Shown piece by piece: positions 1 through 8,169 of a DNA stretch of 64,000 bases; the stretch's first letter is position 1, and each line of letters starts with the position of its first letter. The stretch is from Phycisphaeraceae bacterium (lineage in GTDB: Bacteria > Planctomycetota > Phycisphaerae > Phycisphaerales > Phycisphaeraceae). The notes under the pieces are model-generated. The model was not told the origin of the DNA and made no database searches. It saw nothing but the letters and a program-made list of their open reading frames with translations. The position numbers and the translations under genes were made by a program. The DNA lies in the NCBI GenBank assembly GCA_040222855.1, contig JAVKCD010000025.1, positions 744,001 to 808,000 on the forward strand, read 5' to 3'.

Positions 1-574
1 GCCGATGGGTTACTTTGGTAAGACGATTGATCTGATCGGGATGCGGCTGGTGGAGATATTCGAGTTCATCCCGCAGCTGTATTTGTTGCTGATTTTCTCG
101 GCGTTTTTTCCTGGTGATCAGCCGGAGATTCTGCCGGGCGTGGAGGTTCACCGGATTTATCTGATCATGGGGATCATCGGGCTGACGAGTTGGACGAGTT
201 ATGCGCGGTTTGTTCGGGCGGAGTTTTTGCGTTTGCGGAATCAGGATTTCGTGCAGGCGGCGCGGGCGTGCGGGCTGCCGTTGCAGTCGATTCTGTTCCG
301 GCACATTTTGCCGAATGGGTTGACGCCTGTGATTGTGTCGGCGAGTTTCGGGGTGGCGTCGGCGATTCTGGCGGAGGCGACGCTGAGCTTTCTGGGGCTG
401 GGGTTGATTGAGGAGCCGAGTTGGGGGCAGTTATTAAATCAGGCGCAGCAGTCGGGGTCGTTTTTGTGGTGGATTGCGCTGTTCCCGGGGCTGGCTATTT
501 TTCTCACGGTGTTTGCTTACAACCTCATTGGCGAGGCGCTTCGTGACGCCATCGACCCCAAGACCGTACGCTGA
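1..574 (+). CDS. Oligopeptide ABC transporter permease, OppC/DppC type (5' partial)
   Basis: This is the C-terminal part of a peptide ABC transporter inner-membrane permease. The reading frame is open to the window edge and about 190 codons are visible, against roughly 290-300 for a full OppC or DppC, so the N-terminus lies outside. The binding-protein-dependent transport signature is clear (EFLRLRNQDFVQAARACGL, the EAA loop that contacts the ATPase), followed by ILPNGLTPVIVSASFGVASA and the typical C-terminus with ALRDAIDPK. Hydrophobic segments flank the loop. The ATPase gene follows after an 18-base gap, so the two are probably co-transcribed. The family call is secure; the substrate (oligopeptide, dipeptide or nickel) cannot be told from this fragment. 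Confidence 0.9.
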   Translation, partial: PMGYFGKTIDLIGMRLVEIFEFIPQLYLLLIFSAFFPGDQPEILPGVEVHRIYLIMGIIGLTSWTSYARFVRAEFLRLRNQDFVQAARACGLPLQSILFRHILPNGLTPVIVSASFGVASAILAEATLSFLGLGLIEEPSWGQLLNQAQQSGSFLWWIALFPGLAIFLTVFAYNLIGEALRDAIDPKTVR

Positions 575-592
575 GCGTGAAGGCTGGACTGT

Positions 593-1657
593 ATGACTGA
601 ACAAGCCCTGATTGAGATTCGTGATCTGTCGGTGAGTTTTCCGGGTCCGCCTGGGGGACGCCGTGTGCAGGCGGCGGACCGCGTGAGACTATCGATATAT
701 CCGGGGCAGACGCTGGCGGTGGTGGGTGAGTCGGGGTCGGGTAAGTCGGTGTCGAGTCTGTCGGTGCTGCAGCTGCATGCGGTTCCGCCTACGCGGTACG
801 ACGGCGGACAGATTCTCTGGCGTCCTGATGAGAGCCGGGCGGCTGAGGATTTGATGAAGAAATCCGAGCGGCAGATGCGGGCCATCCGAGGCAATCAGAT
901 CGCGATGATTTTTCAGGAGCCGATGACGTCGCTGAATCCGGTGTACACGATTGGCAGCCAGATCATGGAGGCGGTGCTGCTGCACCAGAATGTGTCGCGG
1001 CAGGGTGCGGTAGAGATCGCTGCGAAGGCGCTGATGGATGTGGGGATCGCTGACCCGATGGCGCGCTTGAAGGAGTATCCGCACCAGTTGTCGGGCGGGA
1101 TGCGGCAGCGGGTGATGATCGCGATGGCGTTGGCGTGTCAGCCGAAGCTGCTGCTGGCCGATGAGCCGACGACGGCGCTAGACGTGACGATCCAGGCGCA
1201 GATCCTCGAGCTGCTCAAGCGGCTGCAGCACGATCATGGGATGGCGATCCTGCTGATCACGCATGACCTTGGCGTGGTGGCGGAGTCGGCGGATGTGGTG
1301 GCGGTGATGTACGCGGGTCGTGTGGTGGAGTACGCGAATGTGGAGACGCTGTTTAGCCGACCGTTGCATCCGTACACGCGGGGTCTGCTGCGGTCGATGC
1401 CGGTGCTGGGGGCGAATGTGCAGAGGTTGGATACGGTCGTGGATGGGGCGACGATTCCTGACGACTTTCCGAGTGAGTTTCTGGTGCACCCGCACGAGCT
1501 GACGCCTGACCCGGAGGTGGGGTATGGCGGGCGGGATGTGCTGCTGCATGAGGTGGAGCCGGAGCACTGGGTGTTGTGCGAGCCTCGGGATGGTGGCGAA
1601 GGACGGGTGACGTTTCCGTCTGTGACGTGGCGCCGGGCTCCGGTGGCTGCCGGTTGA
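593..1657 (+). CDS. Peptide ABC transporter ATP-binding protein, OppD/DppD type
   Basis: This is the cytoplasmic ATPase that energises the peptide permease encoded just upstream. Visible motifs are Walker A GESGSGKS (residues 45-52), the Q-loop [10 protein letters not shown] (107-116), the ABC signature LSGGMRQR (166-173), Walker B LLLADEP (186-192) and the H-loop ITHD (222-225). The HPYTRGLL segment that marks the oligopeptide-transporter ATPase C-terminal extension is present. At 354 residues it is slightly long. The tail is odd: OppD/DppD tails usually carry several cysteines in a conserved pattern, whereas this one has a single Cys and an acidic, His-containing stretch. No OppF/DppF partner follows, so the system may use one ATPase as a homodimer or pair with a gene elsewhere. 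Confidence 0.93.
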   Translation: MTEQALIEIRDLSVSFPGPPGGRRVQAADRVRLSIYPGQTLAVVGESGSGKSVSSLSVLQLHAVPPTRYDGGQILWRPDESRAAEDLMKKSERQMRAIRGNQIAMIFQEPMTSLNPVYTIGSQIMEAVLLHQNVSRQGAVEIAAKALMDVGIADPMARLKEYPHQLSGGMRQRVMIAMALACQPKLLLADEPTTALDVTIQAQILELLKRLQHDHGMAILLITHDLGVVAESADVVAVMYAGRVVEYANVETLFSRPLHPYTRGLLRSMPVLGANVQRLDTVVDGATIPDDFPSEFLVHPHELTPDPEVGYGGRDVLLHEVEPEHWVLCEPRDGGEGRVTFPSVTWRRAPVAAG

Positions 1658-1674
1658 AAAATGTGCTCAAGCGC

Positions 1675-1703
1675 TTGATTATTGGGGCCGATGATCGTAT
1701 ATT
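1675..1703 (+). promoter_or_regulatory. Sigma70-like promoter for the small membrane peptide gene
   Basis: TTGATT (1675-1680) and TATATT (1698-1703) are separated by exactly 17 bases, an optimal housekeeping-sigma spacing. Transcription would start near 1710, about 30 bases before the ATG at 1741. Base composition here is clearly AT-richer than the flanking genes. This is a prediction from pattern only. Confidence 0.6.
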
Positions 1704-1740
1704 GAGATAGTTGAGTGTTTTTATTGAACAGGAGCGATTG

Positions 1741-1860
1741 ATGGCCGCCACTGATCCTGAACAGCATGCCGATCACGAGAAGCCGACATTTTTTCCTCCG
1801 CTTTACTGGGTGATTCTGCTTGTGCTAGCGATCATCGTGGGCGTGATGATGATGATCTAG
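1741..1860 (+). CDS. Small single-pass membrane peptide, 39 residues, unknown function
   Basis: The ATG at 1741 opens a 40-codon frame ending in TAG. The peptide has a polar, acidic, His-containing N-terminal half (MAATDPEQHADHEKP), then FFPPLYW and a strongly hydrophobic helix of about 18 residues ending in MMMI at the C-terminus. This looks like a tail-anchored or single-pass inner-membrane peptide. Support for a real gene is a complete transcription unit: a 17-spaced promoter at 1675-1703, an AGGAG-like ribosome site 7 bases before the start (CAGGAGCGATTG), and a strong intrinsic terminator at 1934-1965. I recognise no family. It could be a regulator of a membrane complex; its neighbour the peptide transporter is only a positional hint. 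Confidence 0.6.
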   Translation: MAATDPEQHADHEKPTFFPPLYWVILLVLAIIVGVMMMI

Positions 1861-1933
1861 GGCGTCGTCCCTGATCCAGCGGGGTTGATCTTCTTCGAGT
1901 GGCACTACGTGACATGGTGCTATCTCCTCAGCG

Positions 1934-1965
1934 AAAACGGGCCACCGGGGCCCGTTTTTGTTTTT
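1934..1965 (+). terminator. Rho-independent terminator after the small peptide gene
   Basis: A perfect 9-bp stem AAACGGGCC (1935-1943) / GGCCCGTTT (1949-1957) with a 5-base loop is followed by a T-rich run to 1965 (TTTTTGTTTTT including stem bases). It ends transcription about 75 bases after the 39-residue ORF. Confidence 0.85.
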
Positions 1966-2019
1966 GGGCTGGTTGAGATATTGAGGGTCTGGTTGTGTGG
2001 ATACGGCTAGAGTCTGGGG

Positions 2020-2550
2020 ATGGAGACGAATCCTTTTGGTGTTTTAGGGCTGCCGGAGCGTTTTGATCTGGAGGATGAGGCGATCGAGTCGGCTTATCTG
2101 GGGTTGGCGGCGGCGGCTCACCCGGATCGGTACAGCGACCCGCTGGAGCAGGCGGACGCGGCGGAGCGGGCCTCGGCGATCAACGCGGCACGGGAGGCGT
2201 TGCTGAACCCGGAATCGAGGGCTCGGGCGCTGTTCGGGATCAGAGAGGGAACCGAGGGTGGCGCAGGCGGTGATGAGAATGCATTGCCTGCGGATTTTCT
2301 GATGGAGGTGATGGAGGTTCGAGAGCGGCTGGAGGAGGCGGTGGCCAGCGAGGAGCCGGGCGAGCTGGCGGCGCTGCGGCGTTGGGCGGATGAGACGCGC
2401 TCGGAGCATCTGGCGACGCTGGGGCGTCAGTTTGAGGCTGGGGAGAAGGTCGGGGTGATTCGGCAGGAACTCAACGCGCTGCGGTATATCCAACGGATGC
2501 TGGATCAGATGCCCCCCCCCACCAGCCCCCCCACCACCAGTAGACCTTAG
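2020..2550 (+). CDS. hscB: HscB-like J-domain co-chaperone
   Basis: The N-terminal 70 residues form a J-domain with the diagnostic HPD tripeptide (AAHPDRYS, about residues 34-41). A C-terminal three-helix region with the leader-like LPADFLMEVMEVRERLEEA stretch matches the HscB oligomerisation/IscU-binding domain. HscB recruits the HscA/DnaK-type chaperone to the Fe-S scaffold during cluster assembly in the cytoplasm. The length of 176 is close to the family's about 170. No isc or hscA gene is adjacent, so the assignment rests on the protein alone. The C-terminus is a low-complexity Pro/Thr/Ser tail encoded by runs of nine C (2512-2520) and seven C (2526-2532), so the exact end is sensitive to sequencing or slippage errors. 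Confidence 0.8.
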   Translation: METNPFGVLGLPERFDLEDEAIESAYLGLAAAAHPDRYSDPLEQADAAERASAINAAREALLNPESRARALFGIREGTEGGAGGDENALPADFLMEVMEVRERLEEAVASEEPGELAALRRWADETRSEHLATLGRQFEAGEKVGVIRQELNALRYIQRMLDQMPPPTSPPTTSRP

Positions 2551-2595
2551 AGCAGCCGGTATTGTCTGTTTAGCGTGTTCGCTGGCCGATCTGAA

Positions 2596-2679
2596 TGCCC
2601 GTGACAGGATTCGAACCTGTACTCCGGTGAAGGAACCGCCACCTGAAGACGGCGCGTCTGCCAATTCCGCCACACGGGC
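2596..2679 (-). tRNA. tRNA-Leu (CAG)
   Basis: On the reverse strand an 84-base class II cloverleaf is visible. It has acceptor stem GCCCGTG/CACGGGC with discriminator A, a D-arm with GGCGGAATTGGCAGACGC, anticodon stem CCGTC/GGCGG around loop TTCAGGT (anticodon CAG), a long variable arm, and T-arm CAGGTTCGAATCCTG. The 3' CCA is not encoded (the genomic bases are TTC). Confidence 0.95.
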
Positions 2680-2774
2680 AAAGGGTCCAAAGCGGACCGA
2701 GTCGCGGAGTGTAGTGCAGATGAGCGGAGACTGGCAAGCCGGATGGCGGTGGGCTGAGCGGCTATAACGCGGGG

Positions 2775-3704
2775 ATGCCTGACGACCCCCACGGTCATAT
2801 TCCGGTGCTGCTTGAGCCCACGCTGGAGGTCCTTGCCGCGCGACCGGGAGAGACCGTTGTGGATGCGACGGCGGGTCGAGGGGGGCATGCTGCGGCGCTA
2901 CTGGAGCGGATCGGACCGGGCGGGCGCCTTCTGCTGGTTGATCGTGATGCGGGGAATCTTGAGTACGCCAGGGGGCGGATCAAGGGTCGGGCTGAGGGGC
3001 TTGGGGTTGAGGTACGGTCCTGTCACGGCAGTTTCTCGCGGCTGCGGGAGGCTGTGGCTGGGGTGGGGCTGGATCGGGTTGATGTGTTGCTGGCGGACCT
3101 GGGGTTTGCGTCGAATCAGATGGACGATGCGGAGCGGGGGCTGGCGTTTAGCAATGACGGGCCTCTGGATATGCGGCTGGATCGGAGTTCAGGGTCAACG
3201 GCGGAGGAGCTGCTGGCGACGGCATCGGAGCAGGAGATCGCCGACATCCTGTTCCATGAGGGTGAGGAGCGGCTATCACGGCGGATCGCACGAAAGATTG
3301 TCGAGACCCGGCGTGAGCGTCCGATTAAATCAACAGCGGCGCTAGCTGAGTTGGTGCGCTCCGTTTACGGATCGGCCGCAGGCCGATCCCGGATGCATCC
3401 AGCGACGCGGACGTTTATGGCGCTGCGGATCGCTGTGAATCAGGAGTTGCCTGCTTTGGACGCATTGCTCAGCCAGGTCCCGGATGTGATGCGAGATGGC
3501 GGGCGTGCTGCGATCATTAGTTTTCACTCGCTGGAAGACCGGCGGGTGAAGCAGGCCTTCTCGGGTTGGGCGAAGGAAGATCGTGCCAAACTGCTGACGC
3601 GTAAGCCGGTTGAGGCGAGTCTCGCGGAAGCGACATCGAACCCTCGTTCGCGATCGGCTAAGCTGCGAGGCCTGACCTGGTTGGGCGGGGCCACACGGAT
3701 GTGA
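2775..3704 (+). CDS. rsmH: 16S rRNA (cytosine(1402)-N(4))-methyltransferase RsmH (MraW)
   Basis: This enzyme methylates N4 of C1402 in the 16S rRNA decoding centre using S-adenosylmethionine. The SAM-binding loop DATAGRGGH lies at residues 30-38, and the family motifs HPATRTFMALRIAVNQEL and ISFHSLEDRRVK are intact. At 309 residues it is full length for the family. It is the first gene of the remnant division cluster (rsmH, LysM protein, FtsL-sized protein, PBP). mraZ, which usually precedes it, is absent; a tRNA gene on the other strand lies upstream instead. Confidence 0.96.
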   Translation: MPDDPHGHIPVLLEPTLEVLAARPGETVVDATAGRGGHAAALLERIGPGGRLLLVDRDAGNLEYARGRIKGRAEGLGVEVRSCHGSFSRLREAVAGVGLDRVDVLLADLGFASNQMDDAERGLAFSNDGPLDMRLDRSSGSTAEELLATASEQEIADILFHEGEERLSRRIARKIVETRRERPIKSTAALAELVRSVYGSAAGRSRMHPATRTFMALRIAVNQELPALDALLSQVPDVMRDGGRAAIISFHSLEDRRVKQAFSGWAKEDRAKLLTRKPVEASLAEATSNPRSRSAKLRGLTWLGGATRM

Positions 3705-3743
3705 TGTAACGGGATATCGAGTTCACCCCTCAAGGACGATTGG

Positions 3744-4817
3744 GTGATGACCAGCGAAACAAAAATCAGTCTTCTCATTGGCTTGGGCATGGTCCTTGTG
3801 ATTGGCATCGTCATCAGCGATCAGCTCGCGGTGCCGGACCCTGAGGCCAGTGCCCCCCTGCTGAGGTTTGCCGAGCCATCGGCACCTGCGGGTGATGTGG
3901 AGAGCCTTCCTGCCGTGCGTGCTGAGTCGCGCGTGGCTTCGGCTTCACGATCGGCGCCGATCCCGACGCCTGCGGAGGCGGAGTTGGCAAGGCAGGATGA
4001 CGTGCTGACGCCTACGCCTGGGGTTCCGGCCATCCGGATCGATGGGACCAGAGCAGCTATGCCTGAGCCCGAGACGGAGGTGGTGGCTGCTGTCACTCCT
4101 GAACCTCAGAGACCTATCGATGCTGCGACTGCGTCGGTTACGCGGTCGCAGCCGATTGCTCGGTCTGAGCGTGTGACGCCGCCTCAGCGTGTGCTGCGGA
4201 TCGAAACGGATGGTCAGCGTCCTGCGGGTCGTGTGCATACGGTGATGTCTGGTGACAACCTTTCGGCGATCGCGGAGCGTTATTACGGCGACCGGAATGC
4301 CTGGCGAAAGGTCGCAGAGGCGAATCGAGATTCAGTGGGAGACAACGGGTTGATCACGCCCGGGATGCGGCTGTCGATTCCTGACGTGGAGCCAGTCAGC
4401 GCCACTCCTTCAGGTGTGTCGAGTGCACATCCTCAGAATCGTGGCGCGACAGCGACTGTGCAATCGGGGGATTCGTTGGCGAAACTCGCGGCGAGACACC
4501 TGGGTGACAGCGGTCGATGGGATGAAATCTATGAACTCAATCGGGATGTGCTGTCGAGTCCTGACCGGGTGCTCCCCGGCATGGAACTGAAGCTGCCCGA
4601 CTCGGCGTCGATGCGCAGGACTGCTACTGAGCGTACTCAACCTGTGGCTGGTGCGAACACCTACACGATTAAGACGGGCGATTCTCTGAGCAGTATTGCG
4701 GCGGCTACGCTGGGCTCGGCGAGCCGGTGGGATGAGATTTACGATCTGAACCGGGACAAGCTATCGAGTCCCGACCACTTGATTCTTGATGTCGAGTTGC
4801 GGCTTCCGGAGCGCTGA
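3744..4817 (+). CDS. Membrane-anchored protein with three LysM domains
   Basis: The protein has a short N-terminal hydrophobic helix (about residues 9-25), a long Pro/Ala/Glu-rich linker, then three LysM peptidoglycan/glycan-binding domains at about 163-214, 236-286 and 306-356. Each begins with a VxSGDxL-type turn and contains a W...(I/V)xxxNRD motif. It is predicted to be anchored in the inner membrane with LysM domains in the periplasm. It lies between rsmH and the FtsL/FtsI-type genes, which points to a cell-wall or division-site role. The start could be GTG 3744 or ATG 3747; AAGGA at 3732-3736 fits either. The linker shows no recognisable domain. No catalytic domain is present, so it is a binding or scaffold protein. 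Confidence 0.85.
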   Translation: MMTSETKISLLIGLGMVLVIGIVISDQLAVPDPEASAPLLRFAEPSAPAGDVESLPAVRAESRVASASRSAPIPTPAEAELARQDDVLTPTPGVPAIRIDGTRAAMPEPETEVVAAVTPEPQRPIDAATASVTRSQPIARSERVTPPQRVLRIETDGQRPAGRVHTVMSGDNLSAIAERYYGDRNAWRKVAEANRDSVGDNGLITPGMRLSIPDVEPVSATPSGVSSAHPQNRGATATVQSGDSLAKLAARHLGDSGRWDEIYELNRDVLSSPDRVLPGMELKLPDSASMRRTATERTQPVAGANTYTIKTGDSLSSIAAATLGSASRWDEIYDLNRDKLSSPDHLILDVELRLPER

Positions 4818-4819
4818 GC

Positions 4820-5188
4820 ATGATCATCAAGGTCGCGCTGAATGCCTGGGGGGCGGTGTCTCCGCCGGGCCGACAGGCCATGCTCAAGGCGGCGGTGACG
4901 ATCGTTGTGGGCGGGTGGATCGCGATGAGTCTGTTGGACCTGCGGTTCGCTCAGCAGGCGGCGCGTCACGAGCAGGGGCGGGTCTTCCGTGAGCTTGACG
5001 GGGCGAGGAAGAGTCTGTGGTCGGCTCAGGCTGAGATCGGTCGGCATACGCATCCGTTGCAGTTGATGGACCGTCTGAACATCTACAGCGTGCCGACGCT
5101 GCCGGTGGTCGAGAGCGATGAGGCTTCGGGTGAGGTGGCGGCCGAGGTCGTCCTGATCGGCCATTCGCTTGAAGAGGGTGGTCTGTGA
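4820..5188 (+). CDS. Small bitopic protein in the FtsL position
   Basis: This is a 122-residue protein with one transmembrane helix (about residues 22-40) followed by a short, potentially helical stretch (ARHEQGRVFRELDGARKSL). The topology and size resemble FtsL/DivIC-type division proteins, and the gene sits exactly where ftsL lies in dcw clusters, between rsmH and the PBP gene. It starts 2 bases after the LysM gene stop and its TGA overlaps the GTG of the PBP gene, so the genes are translationally coupled. I see no sequence match that would prove FtsL identity; the call is positional. The C-terminal 30 residues are acidic. Confidence 0.6.
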   Translation: MIIKVALNAWGAVSPPGRQAMLKAAVTIVVGGWIAMSLLDLRFAQQAARHEQGRVFRELDGARKSLWSAQAEIGRHTHPLQLMDRLNIYSVPTLPVVESDEASGEVAAEVVLIGHSLEEGGL

Positions 5189-6933
5189 AGCCCGGCGTTG
5201 CAGTCTCATCAGGTGCACGGGGTGACTTGCGTGCTGGCCGTGTTGGTCTGGTGCTGCTGTTGCTGGTGACCTTCGGTTTGCTGGGCGTGCTGGGTCGGGT
5301 GGCTCAGCTCACGATGGAGCCGGACCCGCTGATTACCGAACGGCTGACGTTGCAGCAGCGTGAGCGGACACTCGATGCGAGTCGTGGGGGGTTGGTGGAC
5401 CGTCGTGGGCGGCCATTGGCAATCACTCGTCAGGGGTACAGGGTATTTGTTGATTCACTGTTGATTGATGACCCGCTGACGTTTGCTCCGCGAGTCGCTG
5501 AGGCGTTGGGGCTGGACGCGGTGGCGATCGATCGCTTGCTCGGCGAGCGGGAGAACAGTCGGTACATCGTGATCGATCCGGACCCGCCGGCGTATCGCAT
5601 CGAAGCGGTTCGGTCGCTGGGTATGAATGGCCTGGCGCTGGACCCTTATCTTCGTAGGATTTATCCGCTTGGGGAACTGGGCGGGCAGTTGATCGGGTTT
5701 GTGGGGGTTGATGGCGATGGTCTTGAGGGGATTGAGAGGCTCCACGAGCGGAGTCTGGTTGCGAAGGCGGGGACGTACCTTGCGACGGTGGACGCGAGGC
5801 GTCGACAACTGTGGGTGGAGCGCGATGCTTTTGAGCCACAGCAGGACGGGCAGGCGGTACGGTTGACCATCGACGCGACGATCCAGGCGATCGCTGAGCG
5901 GCATCTGCTGGCTGCCGTGGAGCAGTACCGGGCGGCGTCGGGTCAGTTGGTGGTGATGGACCCGTGGTCGGGTGATCTGCTGGCGGTGGCTCATGCCCCG
6001 CTGTTTGACCCGAATCATTATCGACACTCGACGCCTGAGCAACGTCGGCTGCGGGTGGTGACTGATGTGTTCGAGCCGGGATCCATCCTCAAGCCGCTGA
6101 TCTGGGCGATGCTGACGGACAAGGGGGCCGCGACGCCTCATGAGATGATCGATTGCGAGACCGATGGCGTGTACGTCAGTCCGAAGGGGCGAGTGCTTCG
6201 GGATGACAAGCCGCACGGATCGATCACCTGGGAGCAGGTGCTGATCACATCGTCGAACATCGGGATGGCGATCGTGGCTCAGCGGGTCCCGATGCGTGAC
6301 CTGCACGAGACGGTTCGGCGTCTGGGTTTTGGCGAGGCGACCCAATCGGGCTTCCCGCTTGAGGCTGAGGGGGTGGTTCACCCGCTGCGTCGGTGGAATC
6401 ATTATTCGCAGACATCGATCCCGATGGGGCATGAGATCAGTGTGACCGGCCTGCAGATGGTCAGGGCGTTCGCGACGCTGGCGAACGACGGGTTGCTGGT
6501 TCGCCCCCGGCTGGTGCTGGATGGCTCGGAGGTGCGCAGTGAGCGGGTGATGAGTGCGGAGATGGCTCGGTATGTGCGTTCCGTGCTTGACCGGGCGGTG
6601 TCGGAAGGGACGGGGCGTAAGGCTCAATCAGAACGGTATCGTCTGTTTGGCAAGACCGGGACGGCGCAGCTGCCGAATCTCGAGGAGGGTGGGTACTACC
6701 AGAACCGGTATGTTTCATCGTTTATCGCGGGGGCACCGACGCTTGAGCCTCGCCTGATTGTGGCATGTTTCATCCATGACCCGGATCGATCGGTCGGGCA
6801 CTACGGCGGGACGGTGGCGGCCCCGGCGGTGCGGGCGGTGATGGAAGAATCGCTGGCGTATCTGGGCGTTGCCCCTCGCGGTGAACTCCGAGCGACGCCA
6901 TCGCCGCCACGAGTGGCCCGAAGCCTTCCGTGA
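5185..6933 (+). CDS. ftsI: Class B penicillin-binding protein (FtsI/PBP2 type)
   Basis: This is a peptidoglycan transpeptidase that crosslinks stem peptides in the periplasm, anchored by an N-terminal helix (residues 20-42). The PBP dimerisation domain follows (RGGLVDRRGRPLA at 67-79). The transpeptidase domain has all three active-site motifs: SxxK S300-I-L-K303, SxN S356-S-N358 and KTGT at 490-493. At 582 residues it matches monofunctional class B PBPs and has no PASTA repeats. It starts at GTG 5185 overlapping the upstream TGA. Its presence shows that this lineage makes crosslinked peptidoglycan. The division-specific assignment (FtsI rather than PBP2) is inferred from the rsmH-linked position. 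Confidence 0.92.
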   Translation: MKPGVAVSSGARGDLRAGRVGLVLLLLVTFGLLGVLGRVAQLTMEPDPLITERLTLQQRERTLDASRGGLVDRRGRPLAITRQGYRVFVDSLLIDDPLTFAPRVAEALGLDAVAIDRLLGERENSRYIVIDPDPPAYRIEAVRSLGMNGLALDPYLRRIYPLGELGGQLIGFVGVDGDGLEGIERLHERSLVAKAGTYLATVDARRRQLWVERDAFEPQQDGQAVRLTIDATIQAIAERHLLAAVEQYRAASGQLVVMDPWSGDLLAVAHAPLFDPNHYRHSTPEQRRLRVVTDVFEPGSILKPLIWAMLTDKGAATPHEMIDCETDGVYVSPKGRVLRDDKPHGSITWEQVLITSSNIGMAIVAQRVPMRDLHETVRRLGFGEATQSGFPLEAEGVVHPLRRWNHYSQTSIPMGHEISVTGLQMVRAFATLANDGLLVRPRLVLDGSEVRSERVMSAEMARYVRSVLDRAVSEGTGRKAQSERYRLFGKTGTAQLPNLEEGGYYQNRYVSSFIAGAPTLEPRLIVACFIHDPDRSVGHYGGTVAAPAVRAVMEESLAYLGVAPRGELRATPSPPRVARSLP

Positions 6934-6972
6934 GTCATGCAATCGATCGGGGGAGCGGGTATCGTCGGCGGG

Positions 6973-8112
6973 ATGAGTACTGATACCCTGCAGCGCAGTC
7001 CGTTTCATACCTATCACGAGGCGAATCAGGCCAAGCTGGTGGATTTTGCAGGCTGGTCGATGCCGATCAGCTACGGCTCAGCACTGGCTGAACACGAGCA
7101 CACGCGGCGGGCCGTGTCGTTGTTTGACGTGTCACACATGGGCCGGGTTGAGGTCAAGGGACGAGATGCGAGGCGGTTTCTTGAATCGCTGCTGACACGA
7201 CGGATTACCGACATGGCGGAGTACTCCTGCCGGTACGCGATGATCTGCAACGACCGAGGCGGGATCATCGACGACATCATTGTCTACCGATATCCCGAGC
7301 ACTGGATGATGGTGGTCAACGCGTCGAACCGGTCGGCTGTGCTCCAGCACATGGGCGAGGTTGCCGATCGGCTAGCGTACAAGGTGAAGGTCAACGACCT
7401 GACCAAAAAGACGGCGATGGTGGCGATTCAGGGCCCGCAGGCGATGGAGGCTATTGCGCCAGCGTCGTCAGAGATCGGGGCCCTCAAGCGTTATCGTTTT
7501 TGCATCAAAAATCTGCTCCTCTACAAGATCACGATCTCGCGGACCGGTTACACCGGCGAGGATGGCGTGGAGGTCATCCTGCCAGCGGCGTTGGCGCAGC
7601 GGGCGGTTGATATGGTGCGCAGCGAGGCGGAGAAACGGGGTCTGGACATCCGCCCTGCCGGGCTGGCGGCGCGGGACTCCCTGCGGATCGAGGCGGGGAT
7701 GCCGTTGTATGGCCACGAGATCGACTCAGATACGGACCCGTTCACCGCAGGGCTGGGCTTCGCGGTCACGCTTGGCGAGCCCCCTGCGGGCGTGCAGGAC
7801 ATTCCACGGTTTGTTGGCCAAGACGCGCTGGAGGCGCTGGTGGCCAGGGGGCCTGAGCAGCAGACAATCGGCCTGCGGATGGAGGGCAGGCGGACACCTC
7901 GGCAGGGCGACCCGATCATCCGCGGCGGGCAGGTGATTGGCCGCGTGACCTCGGGGTGCCTGGTCCCAACGCAACCTGGCCCGATCGCCATCGCACGGGT
8001 GCCCGCGGGGATCGATGCGGGAACGGAGCTTTCCGTCGGGCTAGGGAAGGGTCGGACGATCATCCCTGCAGTCACGAGCCAGCTGCCATTTGAGCGGTTA
8101 AGCGTCTCATAG
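6973..8112 (+). CDS. gcvT: Glycine cleavage system T protein (aminomethyltransferase)
   Basis: GcvT transfers the aminomethyl carbon of glycine from lipoylated GcvH to tetrahydrofolate, releasing ammonia. The sequence shows the typical N-terminal VDFAGWSMPISY, the folate-binding region DVSHMGRVEVKG, the core SRTGYTGEDGVEV, and the C-terminal barrel with TSGCLVPTQPGPIAIARV. The ATG at 6973 gives the family-typical N-terminus MSTDTLQRSPFH; an in-frame ATG at 6937 would add 12 residues and has no better ribosome site. The length of 379 agrees with the family. No gcvH or gcvP gene is adjacent, so the rest of the system is elsewhere. It follows the PBP gene by 39 bases. Confidence 0.93.
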   Translation: MSTDTLQRSPFHTYHEANQAKLVDFAGWSMPISYGSALAEHEHTRRAVSLFDVSHMGRVEVKGRDARRFLESLLTRRITDMAEYSCRYAMICNDRGGIIDDIIVYRYPEHWMMVVNASNRSAVLQHMGEVADRLAYKVKVNDLTKKTAMVAIQGPQAMEAIAPASSEIGALKRYRFCIKNLLLYKITISRTGYTGEDGVEVILPAALAQRAVDMVRSEAEKRGLDIRPAGLAARDSLRIEAGMPLYGHEIDSDTDPFTAGLGFAVTLGEPPAGVQDIPRFVGQDALEALVARGPEQQTIGLRMEGRRTPRQGDPIIRGGQVIGRVTSGCLVPTQPGPIAIARVPAGIDAGTELSVGLGKGRTIIPAVTSQLPFERLSVS

Positions 8113-8169
8113 GTCGTATCAAACGCTGACGACTGGAGCCTATGTGTTGAGCCGGTCGATGTTTGGGCC

